Positions 43,316-52,604 of a stretch of 64,000 nt of DNA are shown here, piece by piece (positions within the stretch are counted from its first letter, which is position 1; every line of letters starts with the position of its first letter). The stretch comes from Chordibacter sp038110535 (GTDB lineage Bacteria > Verrucomicrobiota > Verrucomicrobiia > Opitutales > Seribacteraceae), in NCBI GenBank assembly GCA_038110535.1, contig JAYNJW010000005.1:1-64000 (forward strand). The letters run 5' to 3'. Made by a program: the position numbers and the translations under genes. The notes under the pieces were generated by a model, which had not been told where the DNA came from, did not search any database, and saw only the letters and a program-made list of their open reading frames with translations.

Positions 43316-44197
43316 CTACCCCTTGCCCTGATTCCAACGAAAGGCAGAAGCATAACCCCATGCAATCCCGACTGCTAGCCCACCAGCATGTGCCCAATTT
43401 GCGATCCCCCCGAATACTCCAGTAAAACAAACAAGAAAGAAGCCGAACATGATCATGGCAACCATGGGATCAAGACGGAATCCATCGGCAGGATCCAAGC
43501 GAGTTTTGACCCATACATATCCAAACAAACCGTAAACGACTCCTGACATCCCCCCAAAGGCCGGGCCCGATAAAACAAACTGGGCAAGGTTTGAAACGAG
43601 GGCAATGATCAGAAGAAAAGATATGAGAAATTTCGGTCCTTTCCTTTTCTCAATCTGCCCGCCAAGATCATGAAGCCAAAACATGTTAAATAAAACATGT
43701 AAGAAATTAAAATGTAAAAATATGGGGGTAAAGAGACGCCAGATCTCCCCCGAGAAAACCTCCGATAATTGTCCGTCCAATTTTTCAGAAATAAAAAAAC
43801 CTCCTACCATTTCGGTATTTTTACCCATGCCAGAAAGCAAAAACACAGCCACGCAGGTAATAATGAGGGACAGGGTCATCGTCCCGGGAGAACGATCAGT
43901 CCGTTGCCATTTTTCCCGCAGGTTAAATTCTCTGAACCCACTCTTCTTTGCAGAAACTTCCGTTCTATGATCTTTTTTAGAAACATTACAAAATTGAGGA
44001 TCATCGGGATTAGACTTAAAATCATTGAGGTAAGAGAATGCTAGACTGACCTGATCTTCTTCTACGACCCAAATCTGGCAGGATCCATTGCTGTCAGCAT
44101 CTCCTTTTTCCAAAGAAGATTCGATCCCTTTATGTTTTAAGAAATTCCAAAACCTAAGGGCATGGTTCTCGGTGCCAAATTCTGCTACACATCGCAT
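43316..44197 (-). CDS. glpG: GlpG-type rhomboid intramembrane serine protease
   Basis: The 293-residue protein has a cytoplasmic GlpG-like N-domain (about 1-70, with NDFKSNPDDPQF), a linker and six membrane helices. These carry HFNFLHVLFNMFWLHDLGG, catalytic Ser near 217 in GMSGVVYGLFGYVW, and the catalytic His in NWAHAGGLAVGI. The order and N-domain match E. coli GlpG closely. It cleaves membrane proteins within or near the bilayer; natural substrates are not predictable. It is convergent with the metX fusion, with stops six bases apart. Confidence 0.9.
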   Translation of the reverse strand: MRCVAEFGTENHALRFWNFLKHKGIESSLEKGDADSNGSCQIWVVEEDQVSLAFSYLNDFKSNPDDPQFCNVSKKDHRTEVSAKKSGFREFNLREKWQRTDRSPGTMTLSLIITCVAVFLLSGMGKNTEMVGGFFISEKLDGQLSEVFSGEIWRLFTPIFLHFNFLHVLFNMFWLHDLGGQIEKRKGPKFLISFLLIIALVSNLAQFVLSGPAFGGMSGVVYGLFGYVWVKTRLDPADGFRLDPMVAMIMFGFFLVCFTGVFGGIANWAHAGGLAVGIAWGYASAFRWNQGKG

Positions 44198-44254
44198 AAA
44201 ATAATTCCTACTGAGGATTGATAAGAAGACGAGTCATTTAACCAGTCATCAGGG

Positions 44255-45334
44255 TTATTTCAAGCTCTTGCTAGGTAAAGTCTGGTGCGTAAGTTCTAGC
44301 GAGACATCACCGTTTGCTAGTACCTTGGCTTGAACTGCATCAAGCAGTAACTCTTGGAGCATCCGTTCTTGAAATAATTTTGCGGTTACAATTTTCATCC
44401 TTCGAAGATTCGGATCTGAAGGGAACAAATTAACCAAGTGGTTGCTTGAGTTAATAAAAAGCTTGTTGAGTTGAGAACTTTTCTTTGGCTTTTTATTATC
44501 AATTGAATGGGCTCTTTGCAAAAGTTCATTTCTTTCTTTTTGCATGGATTCTGATTGAACTGCACGAAGGAGAATAATGGCCTCCTGCTTCCGACCCATG
44601 TCTAAAAGGATTCTAGCTTTGTTCAAATTGATATACTCGGTTTCTCTCGGAGATCTCGTGCCAAATTCAGCACATAAAGTATCCCAAGCAAGGAGAGCTT
44701 CCTCTTGCATGGTGTGGTTAAAATCAAAAAAACTCTGGGCAAATCGCAAATGATAATCAAAATTTTCTGGATCTAGTTTAGCAGCTTCTTTGAAGCTTTC
44801 ATGCATGAGGATACCAAGCTTTTCGCTTTCTTCCATTTGGGAAAGCTTCTCATCGAAAAGAAAAATAAAATTCCCCAGATTATAGTGGTAAACTGGCTCA
44901 TTTGGAGCCAGCCTTGTTGACATGAGAAAGAACGGAAAGGCCTCGACTGGCTTGCCGTCTTCCACCAAAAAATTTCCCAGTTCTTGCTTTACAACTGCAA
45001 TCTCCGGATTGATTTGGTCTGCCTGGAGAAATAAGGCGACCGCATTTTCATAAAGACCCGTCTTTCTAAGAAATTTGCCAAAAAGAAGCAAGGCGTTCAC
45101 ATCATCAGGATTTTCAATAAGAAAATTTTCGTAGTTCGTAACAATTTGCTGGGCTTGTCGAGTAAGCTCTTCTTCAGACCAATTCTTGCCGTATTTTAAT
45201 AGTCGATTTTGTTGCTCAATAATTTTGGCAAGCTCGAGATCGGACAAGCTCGTTTCGTTTGCCAGCAAAGCTTTAGTGCAACCAAGCACACAAAATAAAA
45301 CCAGAAAAAAAACTTTACTAAAGAAATAAGACAT
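44255..45334 (-). CDS. TPR-repeat exported protein
   Basis: The 359-residue protein begins with a signal peptide ending VLGC (Cys19), so it is probably a lipoprotein. It then has about four TPR-like helical pairs, for example DDVNALLLFGKFLRKTGLYENAVALFLQADQ and EPVYHYNLGNFIF. No catalytic motif is seen, and TPRs usually mediate protein contacts. Its role is not recognised. It is divergent from the Sel1-repeat gene across an 86-bp gap, and both are repeat-based exported proteins, so shared regulation is possible. Confidence 0.75.
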   Translation of the reverse strand: MSYFFSKVFFLVLFCVLGCTKALLANETSLSDLELAKIIEQQNRLLKYGKNWSEEELTRQAQQIVTNYENFLIENPDDVNALLLFGKFLRKTGLYENAVALFLQADQINPEIAVVKQELGNFLVEDGKPVEAFPFFLMSTRLAPNEPVYHYNLGNFIFLFDEKLSQMEESEKLGILMHESFKEAAKLDPENFDYHLRFAQSFFDFNHTMQEEALLAWDTLCAEFGTRSPRETEYINLNKARILLDMGRKQEAIILLRAVQSESMQKERNELLQRAHSIDNKKPKKSSQLNKLFINSSNHLVNLFPSDPNLRRMKIVTAKLFQERMLQELLLDAVQAKVLANGDVSLELTHQTLPSKSLK

Positions 45335-45420
45335 GCTCCCCCAATCAATGGGAAAGATAAAAACCTTTCAAGCTTGGAAGAGTAGGTTTTAATAGGTAAT
45401 TTTAGATTTAAATAGATTTC

Positions 45421-46572
45421 ATGAATAAGTTTTCAGCCCTTACATTCTGTGCTTTTGTGCTTTTCCCTCTCTGCTGGCTAGAAGCTTCATGGAGTCGTGA
45501 TCTGACCTACGATCAGATTGCCTTACGGGCACAAGAGGGGTCTCCCTATCACATGGGCCTACTTGGGATTTATCTTCGTTCTGGAGAAGCGGGATGTTCG
45601 GTAAATCTAAATGCAGCCCGGGAATGGTCTAAGGCGGCATTAAAAAAAGGGCATCCATTTGGTGCATACAATTTAGCCAATCTGGCGATGCTAGAGGGAG
45701 ATTTTTCTGAGGCGACCACACTGTACCAGGATGCAGCCTTACTTCTCCAGCGGCGTGCCTCTGATGGGGACCCGGTGGCGATGTATTGCATGGGAGAAAT
45801 TGATTTTCAGGTCATACCAACGAATGTGCCCCGGGCACTGGATTTATTCAAAAAAGCTGCAGATGCAGGATACCCTCAGGCCCAGGCGACGATTGGTGCT
45901 CTTTATCTCAAAGGCCTACCTGGCTTACTTGAGAGAAGTCCCGAAAAAGGAGTGGCATTACTTTCTGAGGCGGTGCGGGCAAAATCACTTACTGCACGGT
46001 TTAATCTAGGAATGGCTTATTACAATGGAGACGGAGTGGTTCAAAATTCAGAAAAGGCGGCCCAGTGGCTACAAGTCGCTGAAAAACAAAATTTTGCTGA
46101 AGCTCAGTATGTTCTTGGTATGTTGTTTGTTGAGGGTGACGATTCGCTGCAAAAAAACTTAAACTTAGGCGTCAGTTATTTGCGTAAGGCCATGAGCCAG
46201 AATCATAAACTTGCCAAAGCCTATTTAGAAAAGATGGATGTCAGAAGTGACCTACCAAGTGCCCCCGGCGAAGAGAGTCTTGGTGTGTTTAATCCATCGG
46301 ATCAACTTGGAGATGCCGAGGTTATGCAGGAAGCTCGTATGTATTACACCGGGATTGGAAAGCCCCAAGATTACCAAAAAGCCTTTTCTATGTTGATACC
46401 TTTGGCCAAAGGAGGATATGCGGAAGCCGCCCGCCTAGTTGGATTGATGAAATTATCCGGAAAGGGAACAGCAAAGAACCCTGCAGAGGCCAAGCAATGG
46501 CTCTCTGTGGCTGCCCAGAAAGGCGACCCTACAGCTCGTCGTATGCTGGTTCAGTACAAGAGCCTCTTTTAG
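45421..46572 (+). CDS. Sel1-like repeat exported protein
   Basis: The 383-residue protein has a signal peptide (about 1-23, ending in LEASWS). About seven to eight Sel1-like repeats of roughly 36 residues follow, e.g. GDPVAMYCMGEIDFQVIPT, AQATIGALYLKGL, ARFNLGMAYYNGDG and AARLVGLMKLSGKG. These fold as stacked helix pairs and bind other proteins. No enzyme domain is present, so the function is unknown. The N-terminal signal indicates a periplasmic or outer-membrane location. Confidence 0.82.
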   Translation: MNKFSALTFCAFVLFPLCWLEASWSRDLTYDQIALRAQEGSPYHMGLLGIYLRSGEAGCSVNLNAAREWSKAALKKGHPFGAYNLANLAMLEGDFSEATTLYQDAALLLQRRASDGDPVAMYCMGEIDFQVIPTNVPRALDLFKKAADAGYPQAQATIGALYLKGLPGLLERSPEKGVALLSEAVRAKSLTARFNLGMAYYNGDGVVQNSEKAAQWLQVAEKQNFAEAQYVLGMLFVEGDDSLQKNLNLGVSYLRKAMSQNHKLAKAYLEKMDVRSDLPSAPGEESLGVFNPSDQLGDAEVMQEARMYYTGIGKPQDYQKAFSMLIPLAKGGYAEAARLVGLMKLSGKGTAKNPAEAKQWLSVAAQKGDPTARRMLVQYKSLF

Positions 46573-46606
46573 GCTTAGGCAAGAAACAGGCCGCCCTAAT
46601 GCATTG

Positions 46607-46670
46607 CCTGGTAGTGCCAGGATGGCACAGTTAGGCTGGGCAGCTCAAGAAGTGAGTAAAACTGTCACTT
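46607..46670 (+). promoter_or_regulatory. Overlapping hairpins upstream of the small heat-shock gene
   Basis: Two mutually exclusive short hairpins, CCTGG/CCAGG (46607-46621) and GTGCC/GGCAC (46614-46628), are followed by AAGTGA/TCACTT (46650-46670). A possible -35/-10 pair (TTGTAA at 46689, TATTTT at 46710) is weak. The cluster lies between the Sel1 and Hsp20 genes. It may be a terminator/attenuator or an operator, but the role is unproven. The CIRCE consensus is not present. Confidence 0.35.
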
Positions 46671-46724
46671 TATCGGCGACTTAAAATTTTGTAAGTCATT
46701 GTACATTAATATTTTAAGATTGGA

Positions 46725-47198
46725 ATGAATTATGCAAAACATCTTGTACTCAAAATTAACCCCCCAATTATCATGAAAATTAATCACCAATACCAAGTAA
46801 ACCCCGAAGGAAGCATCTTTGATTCTTTTTTAACTCCACTTTTCAGGAAAGAAAGCAACCTTAGTTTCCTAAACTCTTCTGTATACCATAATGCTCACAA
46901 TCCAGTGGTTAAAGTCTCAGGGGAGGACTCGAATATGAGGGTAGATGTTTTAGTACCAGGTTGGTCAAAAAATGAGCTGGAACTCGGTTATAAAGATGGC
47001 TTTCTTTTCCTAAGCAGTAATTCCAATGGAGAGAAAGTTGAGCAGAAAAAAATTCTTGCAAGCGAACTGGACATAAGAATGGAAATTCCGTCCGGGTGGG
47101 ATGTGCCCCAAGCAAGTGCAAAACTAGCGGACGGCATACTTACGATTCGAATTCCGAGAAAAGCCATCGAAAAACCTAAAAGCCTGAAGATAACTTAA
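46725..47198 (+). CDS. Hsp20/alpha-crystallin-family small heat-shock protein
   Basis: The protein of 157 residues (or 141 if the second ATG at 46773 is used) has a disordered N-terminal arm and then an alpha-crystallin domain. The domain contains VLVPGWSKNELELGYKDGFLFLSS, DIRMEIPSGWDV and the family-typical ADGILTIRIPRK near the C-terminus. It has a C-terminal IxI-like IRIP pattern. It holds unfolding proteins in a refoldable state. It is followed by a very strong terminator. Neither start has a Shine-Dalgarno sequence, so the start is uncertain. Confidence 0.85.
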   Translation: MNYAKHLVLKINPPIIMKINHQYQVNPEGSIFDSFLTPLFRKESNLSFLNSSVYHNAHNPVVKVSGEDSNMRVDVLVPGWSKNELELGYKDGFLFLSSNSNGEKVEQKKILASELDIRMEIPSGWDVPQASAKLADGILTIRIPRKAIEKPKSLKIT

Positions 47199-47204
47199 GT
47201 AAGA

Positions 47205-47243
47205 AAAAAAGAGAGAAAATGTTTTCAACTTTCTCTCTTTTTT
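47205..47243 (+). terminator. Strong rho-independent terminator after hsp20
   Basis: A perfect 14-bp inverted repeat (47205-47218 and 47230-47243) has an 11-base loop. The outer part is A-run/T-run, so the 3' arm ends in six Ts. It starts six bases after the hsp20 stop and would terminate it well. Its symmetry would also allow it to act on the other strand. Confidence 0.88.
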
Positions 47244-47281
47244 AAGGTTGAAAAATATCCAAAGCCCGAAATTTTCGGTGT

Positions 47282-49780
47282 GTGGAATTGTTTGAAAATC
47301 TCCCTGTTGTTCAGGAGTTTGAAAAGATTAAACAAAAGTGGAGCGAAAAAAACCATTTAATCTTAAAATCTCCAACTGGTTCAGGAAAGTCCATTGCCCT
47401 TCCTTATTTGCTGAAAACTTCAGGTTTGGTAGGCGGCAAAATTTTGGTCGCACAACCGCGACGTATCGCAGCGAGGTTACTTGCAAAACAGCTCGCCAAA
47501 ATGGCGAATTGGCAAGAAGGAAATCAGGTTGGTTATCAAGTTAGGTTCGAAAAGAATTACTGTGATAAGACTGAAATCATCTACGCGACTGATGGAATTG
47601 TTCTAAATAAACTTCTTAATGATGAGGCTCTCGGGGAGGTGGAGGTTTTGATCTTAGATGAATTCCACGAAAGAAGTGCCCAACTGGATCTCTGTTTAGC
47701 TCTTGCATTAAAACTTTGGAAGAGTAACAGACGAAAGCTACGATTAGTGGTGACTTCGGCCACCTTGGACATCGATGCACTCGCTGGGTATATGCCAGAT
47801 TCAGCTCAGGTTGAGCTCTCAGGCCGTTCTCATCCGGTCGAAATTCAGTACAGGAAGCCTCCCAAAGATTATCCAGCATGGCGATCAGTGGTTGAGATAT
47901 TGCCAGCCATTTTAAAGGAGATGGATGGAGATATTTTGGTTTTTATGGACGGGGCCTATGAAATCTCTCATGCGGTCAATTCGATCCTTTCCAATTCTTG
48001 GTCAAAGAGCTTGGAAGTTAAATCACTCTATGGTGATTTGTCTCCGGAGCAGCAAGATTTGGCTCTCTTGGGGACGGAAAAAAGAAAAGTTATAGTTAGC
48101 ACAAATATTGCGGAAACCTCCCTAACCATAGAGGGAATAAAAATTGTTATTGATACTGGCAGGGCAAAGAAAATGAGATATGACTCCGTCCGAGGAATAA
48201 ACGCTTTACTGAGCGAGCCAATCAGTAAGAGTTCAGCAGAGCAAAGGGCTGGTAGGGCTGGTAGGTTGGGGCCTGGGTTTTGTCTGCGCCTCTGGTCAGA
48301 ATCAGAGCATAAAGCTCGTCCAGAATTTGATACTCCTGAAATTTCAAATATAGATATAAGCGAAATTTATTTAAATTTAGCAGGAGTGGGTTTGTCGCTG
48401 AAGGATATCAATTTTATCGAACCTGTTTGCCAAAATTCGATAGGCACAGCCAAAGAAAAATTAAAAAATCTGGGTGCGATAAATGAAGCGGGAAACCTGA
48501 CAGAGCATGGAAAGAAAATGAGCCAATTGCCGACCCATCCAAGCTGGGCCCATGCTTTACTAATTGCAAAAACAAAGAACTTAGTCCCCTCAATATCATT
48601 AGTTTTAGCAATGCTTGAGGGACGTCCAATTGTTCAATTAGATAAGCTGGGAGATTTCTTCCCCATGAGTAAACCTAGGTCGGATATTTACTGTTTACTA
48701 TTGGCTTTTGAGGAGGGAGAAAGAAGAAATTTTTCAAAGCAAGAATGTCAAAGAGCCGGTATCCATGTGGGAAGATGCCTAGAAGCGGAACAACTGGCCA
48801 GAGAATTATGTAACTTGGTGGGTGTTCCATATTGTCTGGAATTACCGGATTATGAGAGTTTATCGAAGGCATTGCTATTGTGCTTCCCTCATCAAATCGC
48901 ATACCTAGTCAGTGATGGGCGTAACATTTATGAGGACTTTGCTGGCCAACGACTACACCTGAGTAAGCATTCCGTTCTGGGAAGTGAAAGATTTGTTCTT
49001 CCTCTCCAGGTGGTAGAGAAAAAAATAAAAGGAAGAATGGTTTTGCAAATGGGATGGACCAACGGCGTTGACGAAAAGTGGATACGAGAAATGTTAGGAC
49101 CCAAAATCATTTTATCCAGATCTATTGTTTGGGATTCGATCTCACGAAAAGTGGTTGAGAGAAAAACTGAGTCATGGGGTAAATTGATATTATCAGTATC
49201 TGAGAGTGAGGATGTGAGCCAGAATGACAGGGCCAAGGGATATGCAAGGGCCTTGATGGCGGGTGATTTAAAGTTAAAGAATTGGAACGCCCAGGTAGAA
49301 AAATTTTTAAACCGGCTTAGCTTTCTTGCTTCTTCTTTTCCCGAATTGGGAATTGTTGAAATGGATAACGAAACCCGGAACTTATTTTTGGAAGAGCTTT
49401 GCCAGTCTGGATCTTCCTGGAAAGAAATTAAAAATTTGGAAGTATTCGTACCCTTGCTTCATTGTTACAGCAAAGAAGAAAGAGAAATTTTGGAACAAGC
49501 TACTCCAGAAACTCTCGATTTGGGTATGGGTAAACGGCCTTATGCACTTGACTACTCGCAGAAAAATGAAGTCGTTTTGCGAGCGATTTTACAAGATCTT
49601 TATGATGTTAAAATTCATCCCACCATTGTCTTCGGTAAATATCCTTTGGTTGTGGAAATTCTTGCCCCAAACCGTAGACCTGTCCAACGAACCTCCAATT
49701 TGGTGAGTTTCTGGGAGGGATCATATCCCGGTGTACGCAAAGATTTGGCTGGCCGTTATCCCAAACACGAATGGCGCTGA
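47282..49780 (+). CDS. hrpB: ATP-dependent RNA helicase, HrpB-like (DEAH family)
   Basis: The 832-residue DExH helicase has Walker A SPTGSGKS (30-37) and motif II DEFH (near 126-129, LILDEFHERS). Motif III is TSATLD, motif V is VSTNIAETSLTIEG, and motif VI is SAEQRAGRAGRLGPG. Helicase-associated and HrpB C-terminal domains include EVKIHPT-type sequence before the end. DEFH instead of DEAH is a feature of HrpB. It probably remodels RNA or ribonucleoproteins; the cellular role of HrpB is unclear. It starts with GTG shortly after the hsp20 terminator and overlaps yraN by ten bases. Confidence 0.9.
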   Translation: MELFENLPVVQEFEKIKQKWSEKNHLILKSPTGSGKSIALPYLLKTSGLVGGKILVAQPRRIAARLLAKQLAKMANWQEGNQVGYQVRFEKNYCDKTEIIYATDGIVLNKLLNDEALGEVEVLILDEFHERSAQLDLCLALALKLWKSNRRKLRLVVTSATLDIDALAGYMPDSAQVELSGRSHPVEIQYRKPPKDYPAWRSVVEILPAILKEMDGDILVFMDGAYEISHAVNSILSNSWSKSLEVKSLYGDLSPEQQDLALLGTEKRKVIVSTNIAETSLTIEGIKIVIDTGRAKKMRYDSVRGINALLSEPISKSSAEQRAGRAGRLGPGFCLRLWSESEHKARPEFDTPEISNIDISEIYLNLAGVGLSLKDINFIEPVCQNSIGTAKEKLKNLGAINEAGNLTEHGKKMSQLPTHPSWAHALLIAKTKNLVPSISLVLAMLEGRPIVQLDKLGDFFPMSKPRSDIYCLLLAFEEGERRNFSKQECQRAGIHVGRCLEAEQLARELCNLVGVPYCLELPDYESLSKALLLCFPHQIAYLVSDGRNIYEDFAGQRLHLSKHSVLGSERFVLPLQVVEKKIKGRMVLQMGWTNGVDEKWIREMLGPKIILSRSIVWDSISRKVVERKTESWGKLILSVSESEDVSQNDRAKGYARALMAGDLKLKNWNAQVEKFLNRLSFLASSFPELGIVEMDNETRNLFLEELCQSGSSWKEIKNLEVFVPLLHCYSKEEREILEQATPETLDLGMGKRPYALDYSQKNEVVLRAILQDLYDVKIHPTIVFGKYPLVVEILAPNRRPVQRTSNLVSFWEGSYPGVRKDLAGRYPKHEWR

Positions 49781-50214
49781 ATCAAACTGTTCTGATAAGG
49801 GCTTTGTACGAGTTGATGTGGATGATAGGCCTGCCTATTGCATTTAAAAATAATCGAGTTCGTGGGTGGTATGGCGAATGGCTTGCCCGACAATATATAC
49901 ACCAAAGGAATTTTTTTATTTTGCAAAAAAATTGGCAAAGTCCTCTGGATGCTAGGCGGGAAATTGATCTTATCGCAAGGGATCTGGAGTGCCTAGTTTT
50001 TATTGAAGTCCGGGCGAGATCGGTCGGTTCTTTAAATGCTGGTTATCACTCGATTAATCACAAAAAAAGAGCATCGCTCCTCAGCGCTTGTAAAGACTTT
50101 TTACGGATCGAGTACCCCAAGTTTCGACATTATCGATTTGATGTAATCGAAGTGGATATTGATCAAACCAGGGGTAAGGTGTTTCACCATGAAAACGTTT
50201 CCCTCTTTCCATAA
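49771..50214 (+). CDS. YraN/UPF0102-family endonuclease-like protein
   Basis: The 147-residue protein has an N-terminal extension of about 30 residues with a hydrophobic stretch, then the YraN core. Core landmarks are GWYGEWLARQYIHQRNFFILQKNWQ, REIDLIARDLECLVFIEVRAR and a late AF-like helix. The E-x(n)-EIDLI-x(n)-FIEVR pattern matches the PD-(D/E)XK nuclease fold. The family's function is uncertain. It overlaps hrpB by ten bases and so is likely co-translated; zwf follows after 29 bp. Confidence 0.85.
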   Translation: MALNQTVLIRALYELMWMIGLPIAFKNNRVRGWYGEWLARQYIHQRNFFILQKNWQSPLDARREIDLIARDLECLVFIEVRARSVGSLNAGYHSINHKKRASLLSACKDFLRIEYPKFRHYRFDVIEVDIDQTRGKVFHHENVSLFP

Positions 50215-50243
50215 GAATTGAGTATGCCTATTATGGATACTTT

Positions 50244-51758
50244 ATGACAAATTTTGGCAAACGATCCATTCCGCCTACTGTAATGGTAATTTTTGGTGCA
50301 TCGGGGGACCTGACCTCTCGCAAACTCATGCCGGCTCTCTTTAATTTGTCGGTTGATAAATTGCTGCCAGAACGCTTTTTTTTAATCGGCTATGGTCGCA
50401 AATCAGTTTCAGACGAGGTATTTCGTGAAACCCTAAAAAAATCATTATCTGCTTACTCGAGAAGATCGATAGAAGAGCATGCCTGGAGCAGTTTGGCACC
50501 CGGAATTTCGTTTCACAGGGGAGCCTATGATGACCCTGCAAGTTTCGAGTCCTTAAAATCTAAGATCGAAGAAATTGAAAAATCGGTTGGGGAACCGTTA
50601 CAGAGTATTTTTTATCTCTCCACCCCGCCTTCCGGCTTTTTGCCCATTCTTGAGAATTTAGGAAATAGCGGGCTTGCTAGGTTACATCATAATACGCAAT
50701 CGGCATCCAAAGTAATTGTGGAAAAACCATTTGGCAGAGATTTTGATAGTGCCCGTGAGTTAAACCAAATGATTAACCGGCGGTTTGCGGAGTCTCAAGT
50801 TTTTCGCATCGATCATTATTTGGGTAAAGAGACGGTCCAAAGTCTATTGGTTCAGAGGTTTGCAAATTCTATTTTTGAACCGGTTTGGAATCGAAACTAT
50901 GTGTCTTGTGTACAAATCACCGTCTCCGAAGATTTAGGGGTTGGTTCCCGTGCTGGTTATTACGATCGAAGCGGGGCATTGCGAGATATGATTCAAAACC
51001 ATGTTATGCAATTGCTTGCCCTTACAACCATGGAGCCACCTTCTTCGTTAGATCCTGAGGCGATTAGGGATGAGAAAGTGAAGGCATTGCAGGCAATCAA
51101 GCCATTGTCTATGGAAAATTCTAATCCTGAGGTTGTTCGGGGGGTATATGCAGAAGGATTGATCGGTGGAGAAAAGGTGATTGGTTACCTTGAGGAAGAG
51201 GGAGTTCCAAGTGCCTCTTTTACTGAAACTTATGCAGCACTTTCCTTGCAATTGGATAATTGGCGCTGGAAGGGAGTTCCCTTTTATATTAGGTCAGGAA
51301 AACGCCTGAAACAAAAGGCAAGCGAGATTGTTGTTCAATTTACACGTCCACCGGCAATCCTCTTTGGAGAGAATTCTAGCCGACCTCTATCTCCAAATTT
51401 ACTAACCATCCGGATCCAGCCAGACGAAGGCGTTAGTTTAAGTCTTAATTCCAAGACTCCTGGTCTTGAAACCAAGCTTCAACCAGTCAATCTTTCTTTC
51501 GGGTATCATACAACTTTCGGATCAAATACTCCCGAAGCGTACGAAAGGTTAATTCTTGATTCAATGGCAGGTGATGGGACTCTGTTTATTCGGGGCGATG
51601 AAGCTGAACAATCTTGGAGTTTACTATCACCCGTTCTGGAAACTTGGCAAACGATGGGGGGGCATGGTCTAGAGAAATATGCTGCTGGAACTTGGGGTCC
51701 TCTTGCTGCAGATAAATTATTACTGCAGCGAGGACACGAATGGATAACCAATAATTAG
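50244..51758 (+). CDS. zwf: Glucose-6-phosphate 1-dehydrogenase
   Basis: The 504-residue enzyme oxidises glucose 6-phosphate to 6-phosphogluconolactone with NADP+, the entry to the oxidative pentose phosphate pathway. The dinucleotide motif is GASGDLTSRKL (18-28) and the active-site segment is RIDHYLGKE (near 188-196). EKPFGRD and PFYIRSGKRLKQK provide substrate contacts. TATTAT ends nine bases before the ATG, so a leaderless transcript is possible. It shares one base with the msrA start, suggesting coupled expression of NADPH supply and methionine-sulfoxide repair. Confidence 0.95.
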   Translation: MTNFGKRSIPPTVMVIFGASGDLTSRKLMPALFNLSVDKLLPERFFLIGYGRKSVSDEVFRETLKKSLSAYSRRSIEEHAWSSLAPGISFHRGAYDDPASFESLKSKIEEIEKSVGEPLQSIFYLSTPPSGFLPILENLGNSGLARLHHNTQSASKVIVEKPFGRDFDSARELNQMINRRFAESQVFRIDHYLGKETVQSLLVQRFANSIFEPVWNRNYVSCVQITVSEDLGVGSRAGYYDRSGALRDMIQNHVMQLLALTTMEPPSSLDPEAIRDEKVKALQAIKPLSMENSNPEVVRGVYAEGLIGGEKVIGYLEEEGVPSASFTETYAALSLQLDNWRWKGVPFYIRSGKRLKQKASEIVVQFTRPPAILFGENSSRPLSPNLLTIRIQPDEGVSLSLNSKTPGLETKLQPVNLSFGYHTTFGSNTPEAYERLILDSMAGDGTLFIRGDEAEQSWSLLSPVLETWQTMGGHGLEKYAAGTWGPLAADKLLLQRGHEWITNN

Positions 51759-52387
51759 TGAAAAGACCCTATCCATCTATCTGTGCTTCTTTGCTTGTTA
51801 TCATTGTCTGTCTTGGTCTCTCCGCTCAATCCGATAAGAAGGTAACAATGAGCCCAAATATAGCTGAACCCAAACAACCTCCTCATGAATTCGCCCTGCT
51901 TGGAGGTGGTTGTTTTTGGTGCACTGAAGCCGTTTTCGAAAATATAGACGGTGTCTTGGAGGTAATATCAGGATATGCTGGTGGAGATCTTGAAAATCCT
52001 ACCTACAAGGATATTTGCACAGGGACATCCGGACATGCGGAGGTGATTAGGATTAAATTTTTACCTGCAAAAATTTCCTTCTCCAAAATCCTTCAAACTT
52101 TTGGTGTCGCTCACGATCCAACAACGCTAAACCGACAGGGTGCAGATGTTGGCACTCAATACCGATCAACCATTATGTTTTACAATGAGGAGCAACAAGA
52201 AATTGCCCAGTTGTGGAAGGCTCAGTTGACCGAGCAATTAGAAGATCCTGTTGTTACTGAAATTGTTCCTGCCCCCAAGTTTTATCCAGCGGAGGATTAC
52301 CATCAGGATTACTATGCCAAAAACCCGGATCAAGGTTATTGCACTTTCGTTATCCGTCCAAAGTTAAAAAAACTGGGTCTCGAGTAA
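51758..52387 (+). CDS. msrA: Exported peptide methionine (S)-sulfoxide reductase
   Basis: The 209-residue protein has a signal peptide (about 1-24), then an MsrA domain with GGGCFWCTEAVFENIDGV (catalytic Cys52), the FGVAHDPTTLNRQGADVGTQYRS segment, and FYPAEDYHQDY. It reduces methionine-S-sulfoxide in proteins, and the signal peptide places it outside the cytoplasm. Resolving cysteines downstream include Cys near the end (GYCTF). It starts with GTG, which shares a base with the zwf stop codon. An electron donor pathway is not visible here. Confidence 0.93.
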   Translation: MKRPYPSICASLLVIIVCLGLSAQSDKKVTMSPNIAEPKQPPHEFALLGGGCFWCTEAVFENIDGVLEVISGYAGGDLENPTYKDICTGTSGHAEVIRIKFLPAKISFSKILQTFGVAHDPTTLNRQGADVGTQYRSTIMFYNEEQQEIAQLWKAQLTEQLEDPVVTEIVPAPKFYPAEDYHQDYYAKNPDQGYCTFVIRPKLKKLGLE

Positions 52388-52604
52388 TCGGGGAATTGGC
52401 TCTTATCTGACATTGAAGGTTGATGCAGAATTTTTATGTTTTTCCTGCTGTATTTATATTTGAGAAATGTACTTCCCTTGGATTGTTTTTGTAAAAGGTT
52501 AAAATTCTTAAATTATTTAATCGTAAGATATCATAGAATAAATCAAAGACTAATGCTTTTAAAAAAAACTTGCACAACAAATGTTTTGGTAATTATCTAA
52601 AATT

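Noticed and set aside
46573..46724. CIRCE element before hsp20
   Set aside because: The TTAGCACTC-N9-GAGTGCTAA pattern is not present; only shorter, different hairpins were found.
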